Positions 1-8,002 of a stretch of DNA of 64,000 nucleotides are shown one piece after another (the first letter of the stretch is position 1; each line of letters starts with the position of its first letter). The notes below the pieces were generated by a model that worked only from the letters and a program-made list of their open reading frames with translations, had not been told where the DNA came from and made no database searches. The stretch lies in the NCBI RefSeq assembly GCF_030345335.1, contig NZ_JAPVRC010000005.1, forward strand, positions 62,001 to 126,000. The letters are read 5' to 3'. Both the position numbers and the translations under genes were made by a program. This stretch comes from Halobacillus campisalis (GTDB lineage Bacteria > Bacillota > Bacilli > Bacillales > Halobacillaceae).

Positions 1-2060
1 TCTTCCATGACGTACGTCACTTGCTCGGCCAGTTCATCAAGCACTTCGTATTCAGTCCCGTTCAGCTGAATTTGCAGCGGTGCGCCTGTGCCTAAACCGG
101 CATCAAGCTCCGTCACGGCGATTTCAGCTCCGGGTACCTGGCTTAACTCTTCATCAATCTGCTTCATCACATCCTGGGTGGTGTTCTCCCGGTCATCCGG
201 GTCGACCAGCTGGATGGTGTAAGAGGCATTGTCGGCGGTGCCGCCTCCGACATCTCCCCCGAATTCTCCGCCTCCGATCGTCAGGTAGCTGACTTCGATG
301 TCATCGCTGAAGTTTTCCAAACGTTCATCGATGAGGGCGGTCGTACCTTGAGTGCCTTCCTGTGAGGTGGCGGCTGGCATTTCGACGTCGATTTCAATTT
401 GTCCCTGGTCTGAGGCCGGGATGAATTCGGTGCCGATGTTCGGGATCAGCGCGACGCTGCCGATGATGGCGGCGAGCGTCAGGGCGATCGTCAACTTTCT
501 CCACTTCAATACGCGGCGGAGCAAGCCCTGGTATTTGTCATTCACTTTGGCTAAAAAGCGGTCGAACCAGTAGCGGCGGCCGCTCATCTGAAGTGGTTTC
601 GTCAATAGTTTAGACGACAGCATCGGAATAAGCGTCACCGATACGGCAAGTGCTGCGATCAACGCAAAGGATATCGTGAGCGCAAGCGGCGTGAACAGCT
701 CGGACGCGATGCCTTCCACGAATATGATCGGCAGGAAAACGACTAATGTTGTCGTCGCCGAGGCGATTACAGCCGGCGCGAGCTCCGAGGCACCTTTAAT
801 GGCGGACTCCTTCATCGAATAGCCGCGGTTCCGGTAGTTGACGATATTTTCTAATATGACGATCGAACTGTCGACCATCATCCCGATACCTAACGCAAGT
901 CCGCCCATCGTAAGGACGTTCAGCGTTTCACCGGTGAAATACATGAGTGTAAACGTGGAAATAATCGCGATCGGCATCGAAATCCCGATAACGAGCGTGG
1001 CACGAATACTTTTTAAAAACAGGAGAAGAATCCCTACGGAAATGATTCCTCCGATAATGATGTTCAGAACGACACTGTTGATTGATACCTGGATGAATTC
1101 ACTCGTATCCAGAATGACGTCCGCATTCGTACCTTCAGGCAGATCGCCTTGAACTTCGCTCATAGCGTCACGGACGTTATTGGCGGTTTCCACCGTGTTG
1201 GCGTCGGTTTTTTTCAAGATCGATAAGGCGACGGACGCCTCTCCGTTCACTTCGGAGACGGTGCTCGAATTGTATGTTTCTTCGATATCAGCGATTTGAT
1301 CAAGTGTAACGCGGGCTCCCGATGGCGACTGGATGATCGTGTCTTCGATATCCTGCATCGATTCGAATTCCCCGTCGATCCGCAGCTGCACTTCCTGATC
1401 GCCTTTATTGACCGAGCCGGCAGAAGCGGCCTGGTTCGAGGCGTTGATCGTCTGGATGATCGTCTGGGTGTCGAGTTCATATTCGGCCATTTGGGCGCGA
1501 TTAATCAGAACTTCGACCTGACGTGTTTCTCCACCTTCGACATCGACGGAAGCTACGCCTTCCTGACGTTCAATTTCCGGGATGAGCTGATCTTCTGCTA
1601 CGCGCTGCAATTCAGCGGGTGAATCACCGGATAACCCGATCGTCATAATGGGAAGCTGCTGGGGGTCGAAGCGCAGCACGCTCGGCTCGCCAGCTCCTTC
1701 AGGCAGAGCTTCCGTCACCTGATCGACGCTTTCCCGCACTTCAAGCAAGGTACTATCAAGATCAGTGCCGGTGCTGAACTGCATGAAAATCAGCGAGGCG
1801 CCGGGCTGAGACTGGGATTGCAGGACTTCAAGGCCTTCAATGGCGCTGACGGACGATTCGACAGGCTGACTGACGAGCCGTTCTACTTCCTGCGGGGCTG
1901 CTTCTTCGTAACTCGTCGAAACGACGGCTACTGGTAAATCTATTTCTGGATAAAGATCGATCGTTAACGACCGCAGCGAAACAAAGCCGAGCGCGAGAAT
2001 CGCCGCAACGACCATGATGACGCCGACGGGGCGTTTAACGGAAAGGTTGACGAGCTTCAC
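1..2060 (-). CDS. RND-family multidrug efflux transporter (3' end outside window)
   Basis: This is the inner-membrane pump of a resistance-nodulation-division efflux system, which exports drugs or surfactants using the proton gradient. The reading frame is open from the GTG at 2060 to the window edge, about 686 codons, so roughly the last third of a typical protein of about 1,020 residues is missing. The N-terminus (VKLVNLSVKRPVGVIMVVAA) is the usual first membrane helix. It is followed by the porter-type domain and a central membrane block containing the segment GGLALGIGMMVDSSIVILEN, which includes the conserved Asp of RND helix 4. The GTG start abuts the stop codon of the adaptor gene upstream, so the two are surely co-translated. 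The closest well-known relative by architecture is B. subtilis SwrC/YerP. The substrate cannot be told from sequence. Confidence 0.9.
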   Translation of the reverse strand, partial: MKLVNLSVKRPVGVIMVVAAILALGFVSLRSLTIDLYPEIDLPVAVVSTSYEEAAPQEVERLVSQPVESSVSAIEGLEVLQSQSQPGASLIFMQFSTGTDLDSTLLEVRESVDQVTEALPEGAGEPSVLRFDPQQLPIMTIGLSGDSPAELQRVAEDQLIPEIERQEGVASVDVEGGETRQVEVLINRAQMAEYELDTQTIIQTINASNQAASAGSVNKGDQEVQLRIDGEFESMQDIEDTIIQSPSGARVTLDQIADIEETYNSSTVSEVNGEASVALSILKKTDANTVETANNVRDAMSEVQGDLPEGTNADVILDTSEFIQVSINSVVLNIIIGGIISVGILLLFLKSIRATLVIGISMPIAIISTFTLMYFTGETLNVLTMGGLALGIGMMVDSSIVILENIVNYRNRGYSMKESAIKGASELAPAVIASATTTLVVFLPIIFVEGIASELFTPLALTISFALIAALAVSVTLIPMLSSKLLTKPLQMSGRRYWFDRFLAKVNDKYQGLLRRVLKWRKLTIALTLAAIIGSVALIPNIGTEFIPASDQGQIEIDVEMPAATSQEGTQGTTALIDERLENFSDDIEVSYLTIGGGEFGGDVGGGTADNASYTIQLVDPDDRENTTQDVMKQIDEELSQVPGAEIAVTELDAGLGTGAPLQIQLNGTEYEVLDELAEQVTYVME

Positions 2061-3401
2061 TTATTCGTCCTCCTTCATGACTTCGACCTTCGCTCCGTCT
2101 GTAAGGGTGAGCTGTCCACTCGTCACCACTTCCGCATCGCTCTCAAGGTCTCCGCTGATCGCGGTCCGATCCGTCTGAGCTTCGAGGATTTCTATATCCA
2201 CGCGTTCCACTTCTTCGCCTTCTTCACCGGCAAGCTGGTAAACGTACGTTTCGGATCCTTGTTCAACGACGGCATTACTCGGCACGATCAAACTATCCTC
2301 AACGATCGTCTCCGGCAATAGGAAAGAAGCCATCATGCCTGGCTTAATATTTTCTTCTTCATTATCAACAGTTGCTTCAACCACGTACAGGTTCGTATCC
2401 CCCGGGACAGACGGTACGTAATCGATCGTCGCTGTTACCGTTTCTTCGATTGTCGGAATTTCGACTTCGAGCTCTTCTCCTTCTTCAAAAAGAGACAGCT
2501 GGGCGTCCGTCACGGAAGCTGTAATCGTCATCGGATTTAAGCTGACGATCGTCGCAAACGGCTCCTGATTCGACACGTTATCGCCTTCACTGGCATTGAC
2601 AGAAGCGATTTCTCCCGCTTCATCGGCCATGACGGCTTCGTTTTCAGACGCTTCCCGGGCGTCTTCAAGCTGGATCTGGGCTTGTTCCAAACCAAGTTCG
2701 GCTTGTTCAACAGCGGATTCGGCCTGGGTCAGCCCTTGTTCCGCCTGACGTAACTGTGCTTCTGCTTCAGCTACCGCAGAGGAGGACATGCCGCCTTGGT
2801 CGGTCGCTTGATTAAGTTGACTTTCTGCCTGATCGGCGCGGCCTTGCGCTTGTTTGTTAAGTGATGCAGGAATGATCCCTTCATCAAAAAGACTTTGAGT
2901 TTCCTCAGCCAGCTGCTGAGCGGATTCGAATTGAGACTCCGCTGCTGAAATCGTCTGATCAACTTGAGAGCTTGAGGCTTCACGGGCGGTATCGACTTGT
3001 TCTTCCGCGTTCTCTACGCCTTCTAAGGCCTGGTCATACTGAGTCTGTGCATCATCAAGCTGGGATTCTGCCTGGCGGACGGCAATCTCCTGCAGTTCGA
3101 CCTGGCTTCCTTCGGTCGCCGGGGTGACGACGCCGATCGTCTCCCCTTCAACGACACGGTCTCCCTTGGCTACGTTTAACGTAACTAACTCACCGGGCGC
3201 GCTCGGAAGGACGGGAGTGGGCTCATCTGCCGCAGCCCTCCCAGCTATTTTTCGATCAACGATGAAGTCACCTTCGGATATTTCGGCGACTTCAACGGGT
3301 GTGGTGCGTTCTTCCTGGGTTTCTGCGTCTTCTTCGTCATTGTTACAGGCGGTCAGTGTGGCGGCGGTGATCAGCAGGAGGCTGAGCATCTTTATTTTCA
3401 T
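2061..3401 (-). CDS. RND efflux periplasmic-adaptor (HlyD/MFP) lipoprotein
   Basis: This is the membrane-fusion subunit that partners the RND pump directly downstream. The 446-residue product starts with a lipoprotein signal whose lipobox is LTAC (Cys about residue 19), so it should be anchored on the outer face of the membrane. A biotinyl/lipoyl-like half-motif (GELVTLNVAKGDRVVEGETI) lies near residue 90. A long Gln/Glu/Ala-rich coiled-coil hairpin follows (about residues 105-255), then the second lipoyl half and a beta-barrel domain. In Gram-positives such adaptors work without an outer-membrane channel. A promoter and a palindromic operator precede it. The order adaptor then pump, with no spacer, is typical of two-gene RND operons. 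Confidence 0.9.
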   Translation of the reverse strand: MKIKMLSLLLITAATLTACNNDEEDAETQEERTTPVEVAEISEGDFIVDRKIAGRAAADEPTPVLPSAPGELVTLNVAKGDRVVEGETIGVVTPATEGSQVELQEIAVRQAESQLDDAQTQYDQALEGVENAEEQVDTAREASSSQVDQTISAAESQFESAQQLAEETQSLFDEGIIPASLNKQAQGRADQAESQLNQATDQGGMSSSAVAEAEAQLRQAEQGLTQAESAVEQAELGLEQAQIQLEDAREASENEAVMADEAGEIASVNASEGDNVSNQEPFATIVSLNPMTITASVTDAQLSLFEEGEELEVEIPTIEETVTATIDYVPSVPGDTNLYVVEATVDNEEENIKPGMMASFLLPETIVEDSLIVPSNAVVEQGSETYVYQLAGEEGEEVERVDIEILEAQTDRTAISGDLESDAEVVTSGQLTLTDGAKVEVMKEDE

Positions 3402-3427
3402 ATGTAAATTATCCTCTCTGTCGGTTG

Positions 3428-3441
3428 TGACTACGTGGTCA
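3428..3441. promoter_or_regulatory. Palindromic operator upstream of the efflux operon
   Basis: TGACTACGTGGTCA is a 14-bp dyad (12 of 14 positions symmetric) lying between the -10 box and the start of the adaptor gene. That is a position where a bound TetR/MarR-type repressor would block transcription. The repressor gene is not in the window. Confidence 0.5.
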
Positions 3442-3451
3442 GTATGAATAA

Positions 3452-3480
3452 ATGTTACTAGAATTTGTTAGGTTATGCAA
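3452..3480 (-). promoter_or_regulatory. SigA-type promoter of the efflux operon
   Basis: Read on the minus strand: TTGCAT, a 17-bp spacer, then TAACAT, about 50 bp upstream of the adaptor start. The -35 is good and the -10 is moderate. Confidence 0.5.
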
Positions 3481-3523
3481 GGTTTTGTCGGGGGTGGATG
3501 TGACGGTTATATGAAGTGGAATT

Positions 3524-3553
3524 AAAAAAACCGCCGGCACGTGGCCGACGGTT
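3524..3553 (-). terminator. Intrinsic terminator after the 205-residue-class hypothetical gene
   Basis: A GC-rich hairpin (ACCGTCGGC / GCCGGCGGT on the minus strand) is followed by a run of seven T, a few bases after the stop codon at 3561. Confidence 0.85.
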
Positions 3554-3560
3554 ATGTACG

Positions 3561-4184
3561 TTATTGTAAGCTGTGTCCGAGCTGTGCAACGATGAGTTCG
3601 AGTTTCTTTACTTCCGGGAGATTCACGTGGTCCGGGAATTTCTCGTCGAAGTGCTTGATCAGCGGCTTGATGCCTTCATCGTCCAGCAGCTGTTTGTAGG
3701 TGTTGAACGTGTGCTGGTACTGTCCGATATACCGTTTCATCTTTTTATCGAATCCAGATAGATGATAGGTGGATGAAAAGTCGAATGCTTTTGCGATGTC
3801 GCTATCATAGGATGGAAATACCGGATTGATCGCATGCAGCATGGCCGCCGCGAGAGGAAACTGCATCGTCGGGTTGCCTTTGTGGTTCTTGATGTCATAG
3901 AGCTCTTTTGTAATTTTAACGATGTTCGGTCGTTCTAAGTCTCGCTGTTGTTCCATTAATATAAAGTATTTCTCTTCGAATTCGTTCGTCAAACTCGGGT
4001 TATCAAGCTTAAAGAAATGGCGGAAGACGAATTGGTAAATGCTGTCGTCCGGTACGTAGGTTTTGTCAAAGTTTTGATTAAGATAAGCGTACACGTCCAC
4101 TTTTTCACGCGGGATCTGGTTGACGACTTTTTCCTGTGCATCAAATAGTAATGGTTTTAAGTCTTCAGCTGTTCTGTATTTCAT
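3561..4184 (-). CDS. Hypothetical protein, 207 aa
   Basis: I do not recognise a family with confidence. The product is soluble, with no signal peptide or membrane segment, and rich in charged and aromatic residues. It reads like an all-helical globular protein with a conserved-looking core (KGNPTMQFPLAAAMLHAINP, about residues 100-120). A good Shine-Dalgarno (GAGGTG) lies 8 bases before the ATG. It is a single-gene unit bounded by its own terminator and a divergent neighbour. No function is proposed. Confidence 0.75.
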   Translation of the reverse strand: MKYRTAEDLKPLLFDAQEKVVNQIPREKVDVYAYLNQNFDKTYVPDDSIYQFVFRHFFKLDNPSLTNEFEEKYFILMEQQRDLERPNIVKITKELYDIKNHKGNPTMQFPLAAAMLHAINPVFPSYDSDIAKAFDFSSTYHLSGFDKKMKRYIGQYQHTFNTYKQLLDDEGIKPLIKHFDEKFPDHVNLPEVKKLELIVAQLGHSLQ

Positions 4185-4364
4185 CGGAAATCACCTCTCG
4201 TTCCCTTATTCCACACAAGTTCTACCGAAAAACTTCAATTTCGGAAAATGTGCTGGAATTTTAGGACTTTCTTTTTATTTTACAGAAACAGGCGGTGTAA
4301 TGCCAATACTCTGTTGATTTTTTCGTAAGTTGGTCGATGTTATAGGGGAAAGGAGCGTGGACCT

Positions 4365-4544
4365 ATGGATATTGCTGCCGTCTCAATGGCGATGAGTCAG
4401 GTAGGTGTTCAGCAGCAGACGAGCCTCGCAGTCATGGACAAAGTGAAGGATCAGGCCGAGGAAAAGGGCGCGGATATGATTGAAATGCTTTCTGAATCGG
4501 CTGCGCACCCCTCCAAAGGACTTCATGTTGATGTAAAAGGGTAA
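4365..4544 (+). CDS. YjfB-family small protein, 59 aa
   Basis: A short ORF (MDIAAVSMAMSQVGVQQQTS at the N-terminus) resembles the YjfB family of putative motility-associated small proteins in Bacillaceae, which share this start and a Val-rich C-terminus. A GGGGAAAGGAG Shine-Dalgarno precedes the ATG and an intrinsic terminator follows, so it is a complete monocistronic gene divergent from the hypothetical gene at 3561-4184. The molecular role of YjfB proteins is not established. Confidence 0.8.
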   Translation: MDIAAVSMAMSQVGVQQQTSLAVMDKVKDQAEEKGADMIEMLSESAAHPSKGLHVDVKG

Positions 4545-4549
4545 TAGGG

Positions 4550-4584
4550 TACCAGGCGGCTGTTTTAGGCTGTCTGGTATTTTA
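4550..4584 (+). terminator. Terminator of the YjfB-like gene
   Basis: Stem TACCAGGCGGCT / AGGCTGTCTGGTA followed by TTTTA on the plus strand, directly after the stop. Confidence 0.8.
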
Positions 4585-4619
4585 TATGAAAGATGGGATG
4601 CCGTGTGAAGCAGGTGTCT

Positions 4620-4799
4620 ATGCGTTTAGCGCTGTTTGGTCTCGCTCTTTTCTATGTAGGGATCGCATTGTTTCTCGTCGATTGGTTCGTGCGGCCGGCG
4701 TTCGTCGTTCCTTTTTTTACGGTGGGTGGATTGACGGTCTTTGCTTTGGCCGTCTTTTTGCAGGGGTCTGGGGGAAATAAAAAAAGCCGCTTCTTTTGA
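4620..4799 (+). CDS. Small two-helix membrane protein, hypothetical
   Basis: A 59-residue reading from the ATG at 4620 encodes two hydrophobic helices (LALFGLALFYVGIALFLVDW and a segment ending AVFLQ) and a short basic tail. Alternative ATGs lie at 4593 and 4586 (different frame). The Shine-Dalgarno is weak and the gene follows a terminator, so expression is uncertain. Its 3' end overlaps the terminator of the convergent lipoprotein gene. It may be a real small membrane protein or a chance ORF. Confidence 0.4.
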   Translation: MRLALFGLALFYVGIALFLVDWFVRPAFVVPFFTVGGLTVFALAVFLQGSGGNKKSRFF

Positions 4800-4812
4800 G
4801 TAAGAGCGGCTG
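4777..4812 (-). terminator. Terminator of the acidic lipoprotein gene
   Basis: Minus-strand hairpin AGCCGCTCTTA... / AAGAAGCGGCT followed by seven T. Confidence 0.8.
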
Positions 4813-4820
4813 TATATCGT

Positions 4821-5084
4821 TTATTCTTCTGTGTCTTCGTCCATATCTTCGTCCATTGTATCTTCGTTTGTTGCGTCTTCGTCTTCCTGCATGTCTTCTT
4901 CCATATCCTCTTCCATGTCTTCTTCGTCTTCTTGCATATCTTCGTCCATGTTTTCTTCATCTTCCTGCATGTCTTCGTTTTCTTGCATGTCTTCATCTTG
5001 TGCTGGTTCTTCTTCGTTTGCGCACGCGCCTAGAAGTGAGATCGCAAGCATGGCTGTCAATAGTTTAAGTAGAGCGTTATTCAT
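4821..5084 (-). CDS. Very acidic lipoprotein with Asp-Glu-Met repeats, 87 aa
   Basis: A signal peptide with lipobox LGAC (Cys about residue 21) is followed by a mature part made almost wholly of Asp, Glu, Met, Gln and Asn in degenerate units of the type DEDMQE/DEENMDE. This predicts a surface-anchored, disordered polyanion. A strong GGAGG ribosome site precedes the ATG. No enzyme domain is present. It could buffer cations at the envelope, but that is only an inference; short acidic repeat lipoproteins of this sort are common in halotolerant Bacillaceae. Confidence 0.7.
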   Translation of the reverse strand: MNNALLKLLTAMLAISLLGACANEEEPAQDEDMQENEDMQEDEENMDEDMQEDEEDMEEDMEEDMQEDEDATNEDTMDEDMDEDTEE

Positions 5085-5179
5085 TTTGTATTCCTCCTTG
5101 TGATATGTGTTATACGGTTGCTAGTTTGTCCACTTTATGGGAGGGATATACATCGGAAATCGGTACTTGTTTTGTAGAG

Positions 5180-5350
5180 GATTTCCGTTACTAAGAATAG
5201 AGCATGAAGGTCCGGGAAATCACTCGCTTTCCATGGGCGTACGGTGAGCTTCCTCGGGCTAACGCCCTGTGGGATCTCACCATGTACTATCATCCCATAG
5301 GAGTCTCGCAATTTCCCGGACCTTCTTGTTTTTGTAAGAATAACGGAAAC
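5180..5350. repeat. Outer inverted repeat enclosing family A copy (subtype E)
   Basis: TTTCCGTTACTAAGAATA on the left and TAAGAATAACGGAAA on the right flank the core at 5206-5325. The same arrangement with changed bases recurs at about 36490-36657, and a deleted version lies near 19665-19760. Confidence 0.7.
5206..5325 (-). repeat. Family A palindromic element, reverse orientation
   Basis: About 120 bp with 15-bp perfect arms (GAAGGTCCGGGAAAT / ATTTCCCGGACCTTC). The conserved core reads CTCGCTTTCC, then GGTGAGCTTCCTCGG, GGGATCTCACC and GGAGTCTC. Nearly identical to the copy at 36515. Confidence 0.85.
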
Positions 5351-5420
5351 AACTGAGCGAAGTGATATTTCACGAAATCCCTTTATAAAGAGAACGGTAC
5401 AGCGGATAATTTAGTTGTTT

Positions 5421-5462
5421 CCCAACCACACCATTTAAAATAGAATGACCGAACCCACGATT
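5421..5462. repeat. Right-end fragment of a family A unit
   Basis: GTTTCCCAACCACACC and the next 25 bases are the inverted match of the left flank of the copy at 5948, so an older copy has lost most of its body. Confidence 0.6.
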
Positions 5463-5947
5463 ACGGGGGATGTATCTCCTGAAGGATACGAAAATACCTC
5501 TTTTTGCACGTTTCTCCAAAAAGGGAAATTTTTCACGTGAAACATTTTATCTGATGCATGAAATTTCTTTTCAAAGGTAAGAAGGTCCAGGAAATTGTGG
5601 ATACCTGTTGAATAACAGCACTTAATGAAACTCCGAGTGCGTTAGCCTTAGGAAGCAAATCAGCTTTCAGGATAGGGTTGAATGACAGTTATTCCGATAA
5701 ATTCATATCGCAAGGTGCGGAGGGAAACGGTTCTTTCAGCTGCGTTTGAAATTCACTGTAGGAGAAAAAGAAGTGGCACAACACCTCAGACTCTCTCGCC
5801 ATGGGTAGCGGAAGCATTTGAAACGCTGTCTAACTTAATTTTTGGGGATAGAACCTTACAGAAGTAAGCTTTTATAAATGACATGCCAATCGATATTATT
5901 CTAAGTGTTGCCTCTGACGCCGTGGGTTCGTGCATTCCATTTTGAGT

Positions 5948-6070
5948 GGGATGGTTGGGAAACGACGAGACTCCCGCGGGAGAAGGGTCTAGGCAAGATC
6001 CCACAGGGCTTTAGCCCGAGGAAGCTTGCCAGGTCCCCCGCAGGAAAGCGAGTTGTTTCCCAACCATCCC
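5948..6070 (+). repeat. Family A palindromic element, forward orientation
   Basis: Arms GGGATGGTTGGGAAAC / GTTTCCCAACCATCCC enclose the forward core (GAGACTCCCGCGGGAG, then GAGGAAGCTTGCC). Same subtype as the copy at 36780. Confidence 0.85.
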
Positions 6071-6129
6071 TTAACCTTTTACAGAAGCGGACCCAGGATA
6101 TTTATTCTCTGAAGCGTAAACAGATCAAA

Positions 6130-6158
6130 TAAAAAACCGCCCCAAAAAAGGACGGCTT
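6130..6158 (-). terminator. Terminator of fabZ
   Basis: Minus-strand hairpin GCCGTCC / GGGGCGGT with a following run of T, a few bases after the fabZ stop. Confidence 0.75.
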
Positions 6159-6164
6159 GGTGGA

Positions 6165-6587
6165 TTATTTTAAAGCGAACATGATTTCGGCTTCGCAAGC
6201 CAGCTCGCCATCGACAGTGGCTGTGGCTTTTCCTTTGCCGATCGGGCCTTTGAGGCGGACGATTTCGACTTCGAGCTTGAGGCGGTCGCCGGGTTTGACC
6301 TGGCGCTTGAAGCGACATTTGTCGATCCCTGTGAAAAAGGCGAGTTTACCCTGGTTCTCTTCTTTTTTCAGCATGGCGACAGCTCCCATTTGTGCGAGGG
6401 CTTCGGTGATCAGAACACCTGGCATTACGGGATAGTCAGGAAAGTGTCCCTGGAAGAAGGGTTCGTTCGCTGTTACGTTTTTGTACCCGACCGCGCGCTT
6501 GCCCTCTTCGATCTCTTCGACCTGATCGATGAGCAGAAACGGATAACGGTGCGGGATGATTTTTTTGATTTCTTGTATGTCTAGCAT
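6165..6587 (-). CDS. fabZ: 3-hydroxyacyl-ACP dehydratase FabZ
   Basis: FabZ removes water from beta-hydroxyacyl-ACP in the elongation cycle of type II fatty acid synthesis (cytoplasm). The 140-residue product has the hot-dog-fold signature: [20 protein letters not shown] with the catalytic His in PHRYPF, and later [20 protein letters not shown] with the catalytic Glu in ITEALAQ. The length is normal. A good ribosome site (GGAAAGGAGT) and a SigA promoter lie just upstream, so it is monocistronic here. In B. subtilis the gene (ywpB) also lies near the flhO-flhP cluster, as here. Confidence 0.97.
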   Translation of the reverse strand: MLDIQEIKKIIPHRYPFLLIDQVEEIEEGKRAVGYKNVTANEPFFQGHFPDYPVMPGVLITEALAQMGAVAMLKKEENQGKLAFFTGIDKCRFKRQVKPGDRLKLEVEIVRLKGPIGKGKATATVDGELACEAEIMFALK

Positions 6588-6618
6588 AGAAAAACTCCTT
6601 TCCGTACAAACTACCCCT

Positions 6619-6647
6619 ATTATAAGGGTATCGACTCATTTGGACAA
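6619..6647 (-). promoter_or_regulatory. SigA promoter of fabZ
   Basis: TTGTCC, 17-bp spacer, TATAAT on the minus strand, about 30 bp before the fabZ start. Confidence 0.75.
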
Positions 6648-6662
6648 AATTTTCTTCAAAAA

Positions 6663-6688
6663 GTTTCAACATTATTATTTTAGGATAT
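6663..6688 (+). promoter_or_regulatory. SigB-type promoter of the lmo0937-family gene
   Basis: GTTTCA, 14-bp spacer, GGATAT on the plus strand resembles the SigB consensus GTTTAA-N12-16-GGGTAT, and it sits 42 bp before the ATG. Confidence 0.45.
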
Positions 6689-6730
6689 TTATAGAGGCAG
6701 GATCGTTTTTATAAAAAGGAGGTCTACGAT

Positions 6731-6877
6731 ATGCTTTGGACTATCATCGGCATTATACTTGCCATCTGGCTTATCGGACTTGTTCTGGATATTGCAGGCG
6801 GACTTATTAATTTATTATTGATAGTTGCTGTTATCGTCATCATTTACAAAGTGATGAAGGGAAGGAAAAAACCATAG
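6731..6877 (+). CDS. lmo0937-family small membrane protein, 48 aa
   Basis: A tiny membrane protein (MLWTIIGIILAIWLIGLVLD, a Gly break, a second hydrophobic helix, and a basic KVMKGRKKP tail) of the family named after Listeria lmo0937. It has an excellent ribosome site (AAAGGAGG) and its own terminator. The family has no defined activity. Members are often stress-induced, which would agree with the SigB-like promoter in front of it. Confidence 0.85.
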   Translation: MLWTIIGIILAIWLIGLVLDIAGGLINLLLIVAVIVIIYKVMKGRKKP

Positions 6878-6888
6878 CCAGTCCATCT

Positions 6889-6920
6889 AAAAAACCGTCA
6901 TGGGTCTCATGACGGTTTTT
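6889..6920. terminator. Bidirectional terminator between convergent genes
   Basis: AAAAAACCGTCATG / CATGACGGTTTTT is a near-perfect dyad with T runs on both strands. It serves the small gene on the plus strand and the methyltransferase gene on the minus strand. Confidence 0.9.
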
Positions 6921-6921
6921 G

Positions 6922-8001
6922 TTATGAAGAGCGGGTGAGACGTGATCGGTTGATCGACTGTTCTGAGCTTCCAGATAGACTCGATTGGCGCAATTCGTTA
7001 ACGTGTACACTCGGGCTGAGCCAGAAGGTGTACCAGGATCCTTCTTTGACGATCGGGTCGAGGTCGAACAGCTCGAACTGGCACGATTCGGACAGTTCCT
7101 TCAGCTGGAATTTCGTCGGCAGTGCGAACAGGTTGGAATGGGCGACGAAAAAGCTGTTGAATGCGGAAGAAAAGGCTTCTCCGAATTCAGTTTCGCTGAT
7201 CGGGGTGATGACGGAAATCAATCCGTCTTTTGACAGGTAGCTGTTCAAGTGATCGAGCAGTCCCCGGCGTGAATCCGGGTGGATGTAGTGGAAAATGTTA
7301 TGGATCAAAATGACGTCTACCGTTCCTTCATCGGGTCTCCACGAGTTGATATCGCCTACTTCAAAATGGATGTTCGGGTAGTCTCTTGACTCCTCGCGTG
7401 CTTTGACGATTACGTTTTTGTTAATGTCGACTCCGAGCATTTCGACATCGGGTAGTTCATCGGCCAGTTTACGCAAGTAGCCGCCGTGACCGCAGCCGAG
7501 ATCGACGATCGTTTTCACTTTACGGTGACGGATCATTTTTTTAATTTTAGTGATTGCGAAATATTCGAGAAGAGCGGACGTTTCCGCTACGATTTCACCG
7601 TGCAGCTCGTGATCAAAGCGTGCTCGCTCCTGGGAGACCATATATTTTGGATAGTTCAGCAGCGTCGGCATATGAAGCTCCATAATCTCTTTAAGCAGGG
7701 CTTTGACGCCAGGGGAAGCGTTGTTGCCGATCAGCGACGCGCAGCGTTTCTTGGATGTGCGGAATGTTTGATTCGGGCGCCTCTTCAAATGTTTGACCGC
7801 AAGGCCGACGCGTACCCATGAAGCCAGCATATCTTCCGCATAGCCGGTTTCCTCGCTTACGTCCTGTACGGTTCGTGCTTTGCTGAAATAATCGAATAAT
7901 TGCAGTTCTGATCCTACATAAGCATGCCATACCGGCAAAAAAGATTCATTCTTCTTCATCCATTTACGTGCCTGCATCGCTGTTATCCATTCATTTTTCA
8001 T
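6922..8001 (-). CDS. Class I SAM-dependent methyltransferase
   Basis: A 359-residue protein with an N-terminal helical or winged-helix-like half (residues 1 to about 150) and a C-terminal SAM-binding Rossmann domain. The SAM motif is VDLGCGHGGYLRKLADELPD at about residue 165, followed by MLGVDINKNVI and VGDINSW. The post-I motifs IHNIFHYIHPD and LSKDGLISV resemble those of small-molecule O- or C-methyltransferases with a dimerisation half. I chose the ATG at 8001, one base past the stop of the monooxygenase gene, because GAAGGTG precedes it. It is coupled to the FAD monooxygenase, so both probably modify the same small molecule (quinone- or polyketide-like). The substrate is unknown. Confidence 0.85.
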   Translation of the reverse strand: MKNEWITAMQARKWMKKNESFLPVWHAYVGSELQLFDYFSKARTVQDVSEETGYAEDMLASWVRVGLAVKHLKRRPNQTFRTSKKRCASLIGNNASPGVKALLKEIMELHMPTLLNYPKYMVSQERARFDHELHGEIVAETSALLEYFAITKIKKMIRHRKVKTIVDLGCGHGGYLRKLADELPDVEMLGVDINKNVIVKAREESRDYPNIHFEVGDINSWRPDEGTVDVILIHNIFHYIHPDSRRGLLDHLNSYLSKDGLISVITPISETEFGEAFSSAFNSFFVAHSNLFALPTKFQLKELSESCQFELFDLDPIVKEGSWYTFWLSPSVHVNELRQSSLSGSSEQSINRSRLTRSS

Positions 8002-8002
8002 A

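Larger units (their letters stand above)
5085..6128. other. Gene-free spacer filled with palindromic repeats
   Basis: About 1 kb without a credible gene. It holds one reverse and one forward family A palindrome. Between them lie a right-end fragment at 5421-5462, which is the inverted counterpart of the flank at 5921-5963, and scattered fragments such as 5578-5600. This looks like a decayed composite unit. Confidence 0.75.

Noticed and set aside
5682-6132. Short ORFs crossing family A palindromes
   Set aside because: Palindromic GC-rich cores are open in several frames at once on both strands; none has a ribosome site.
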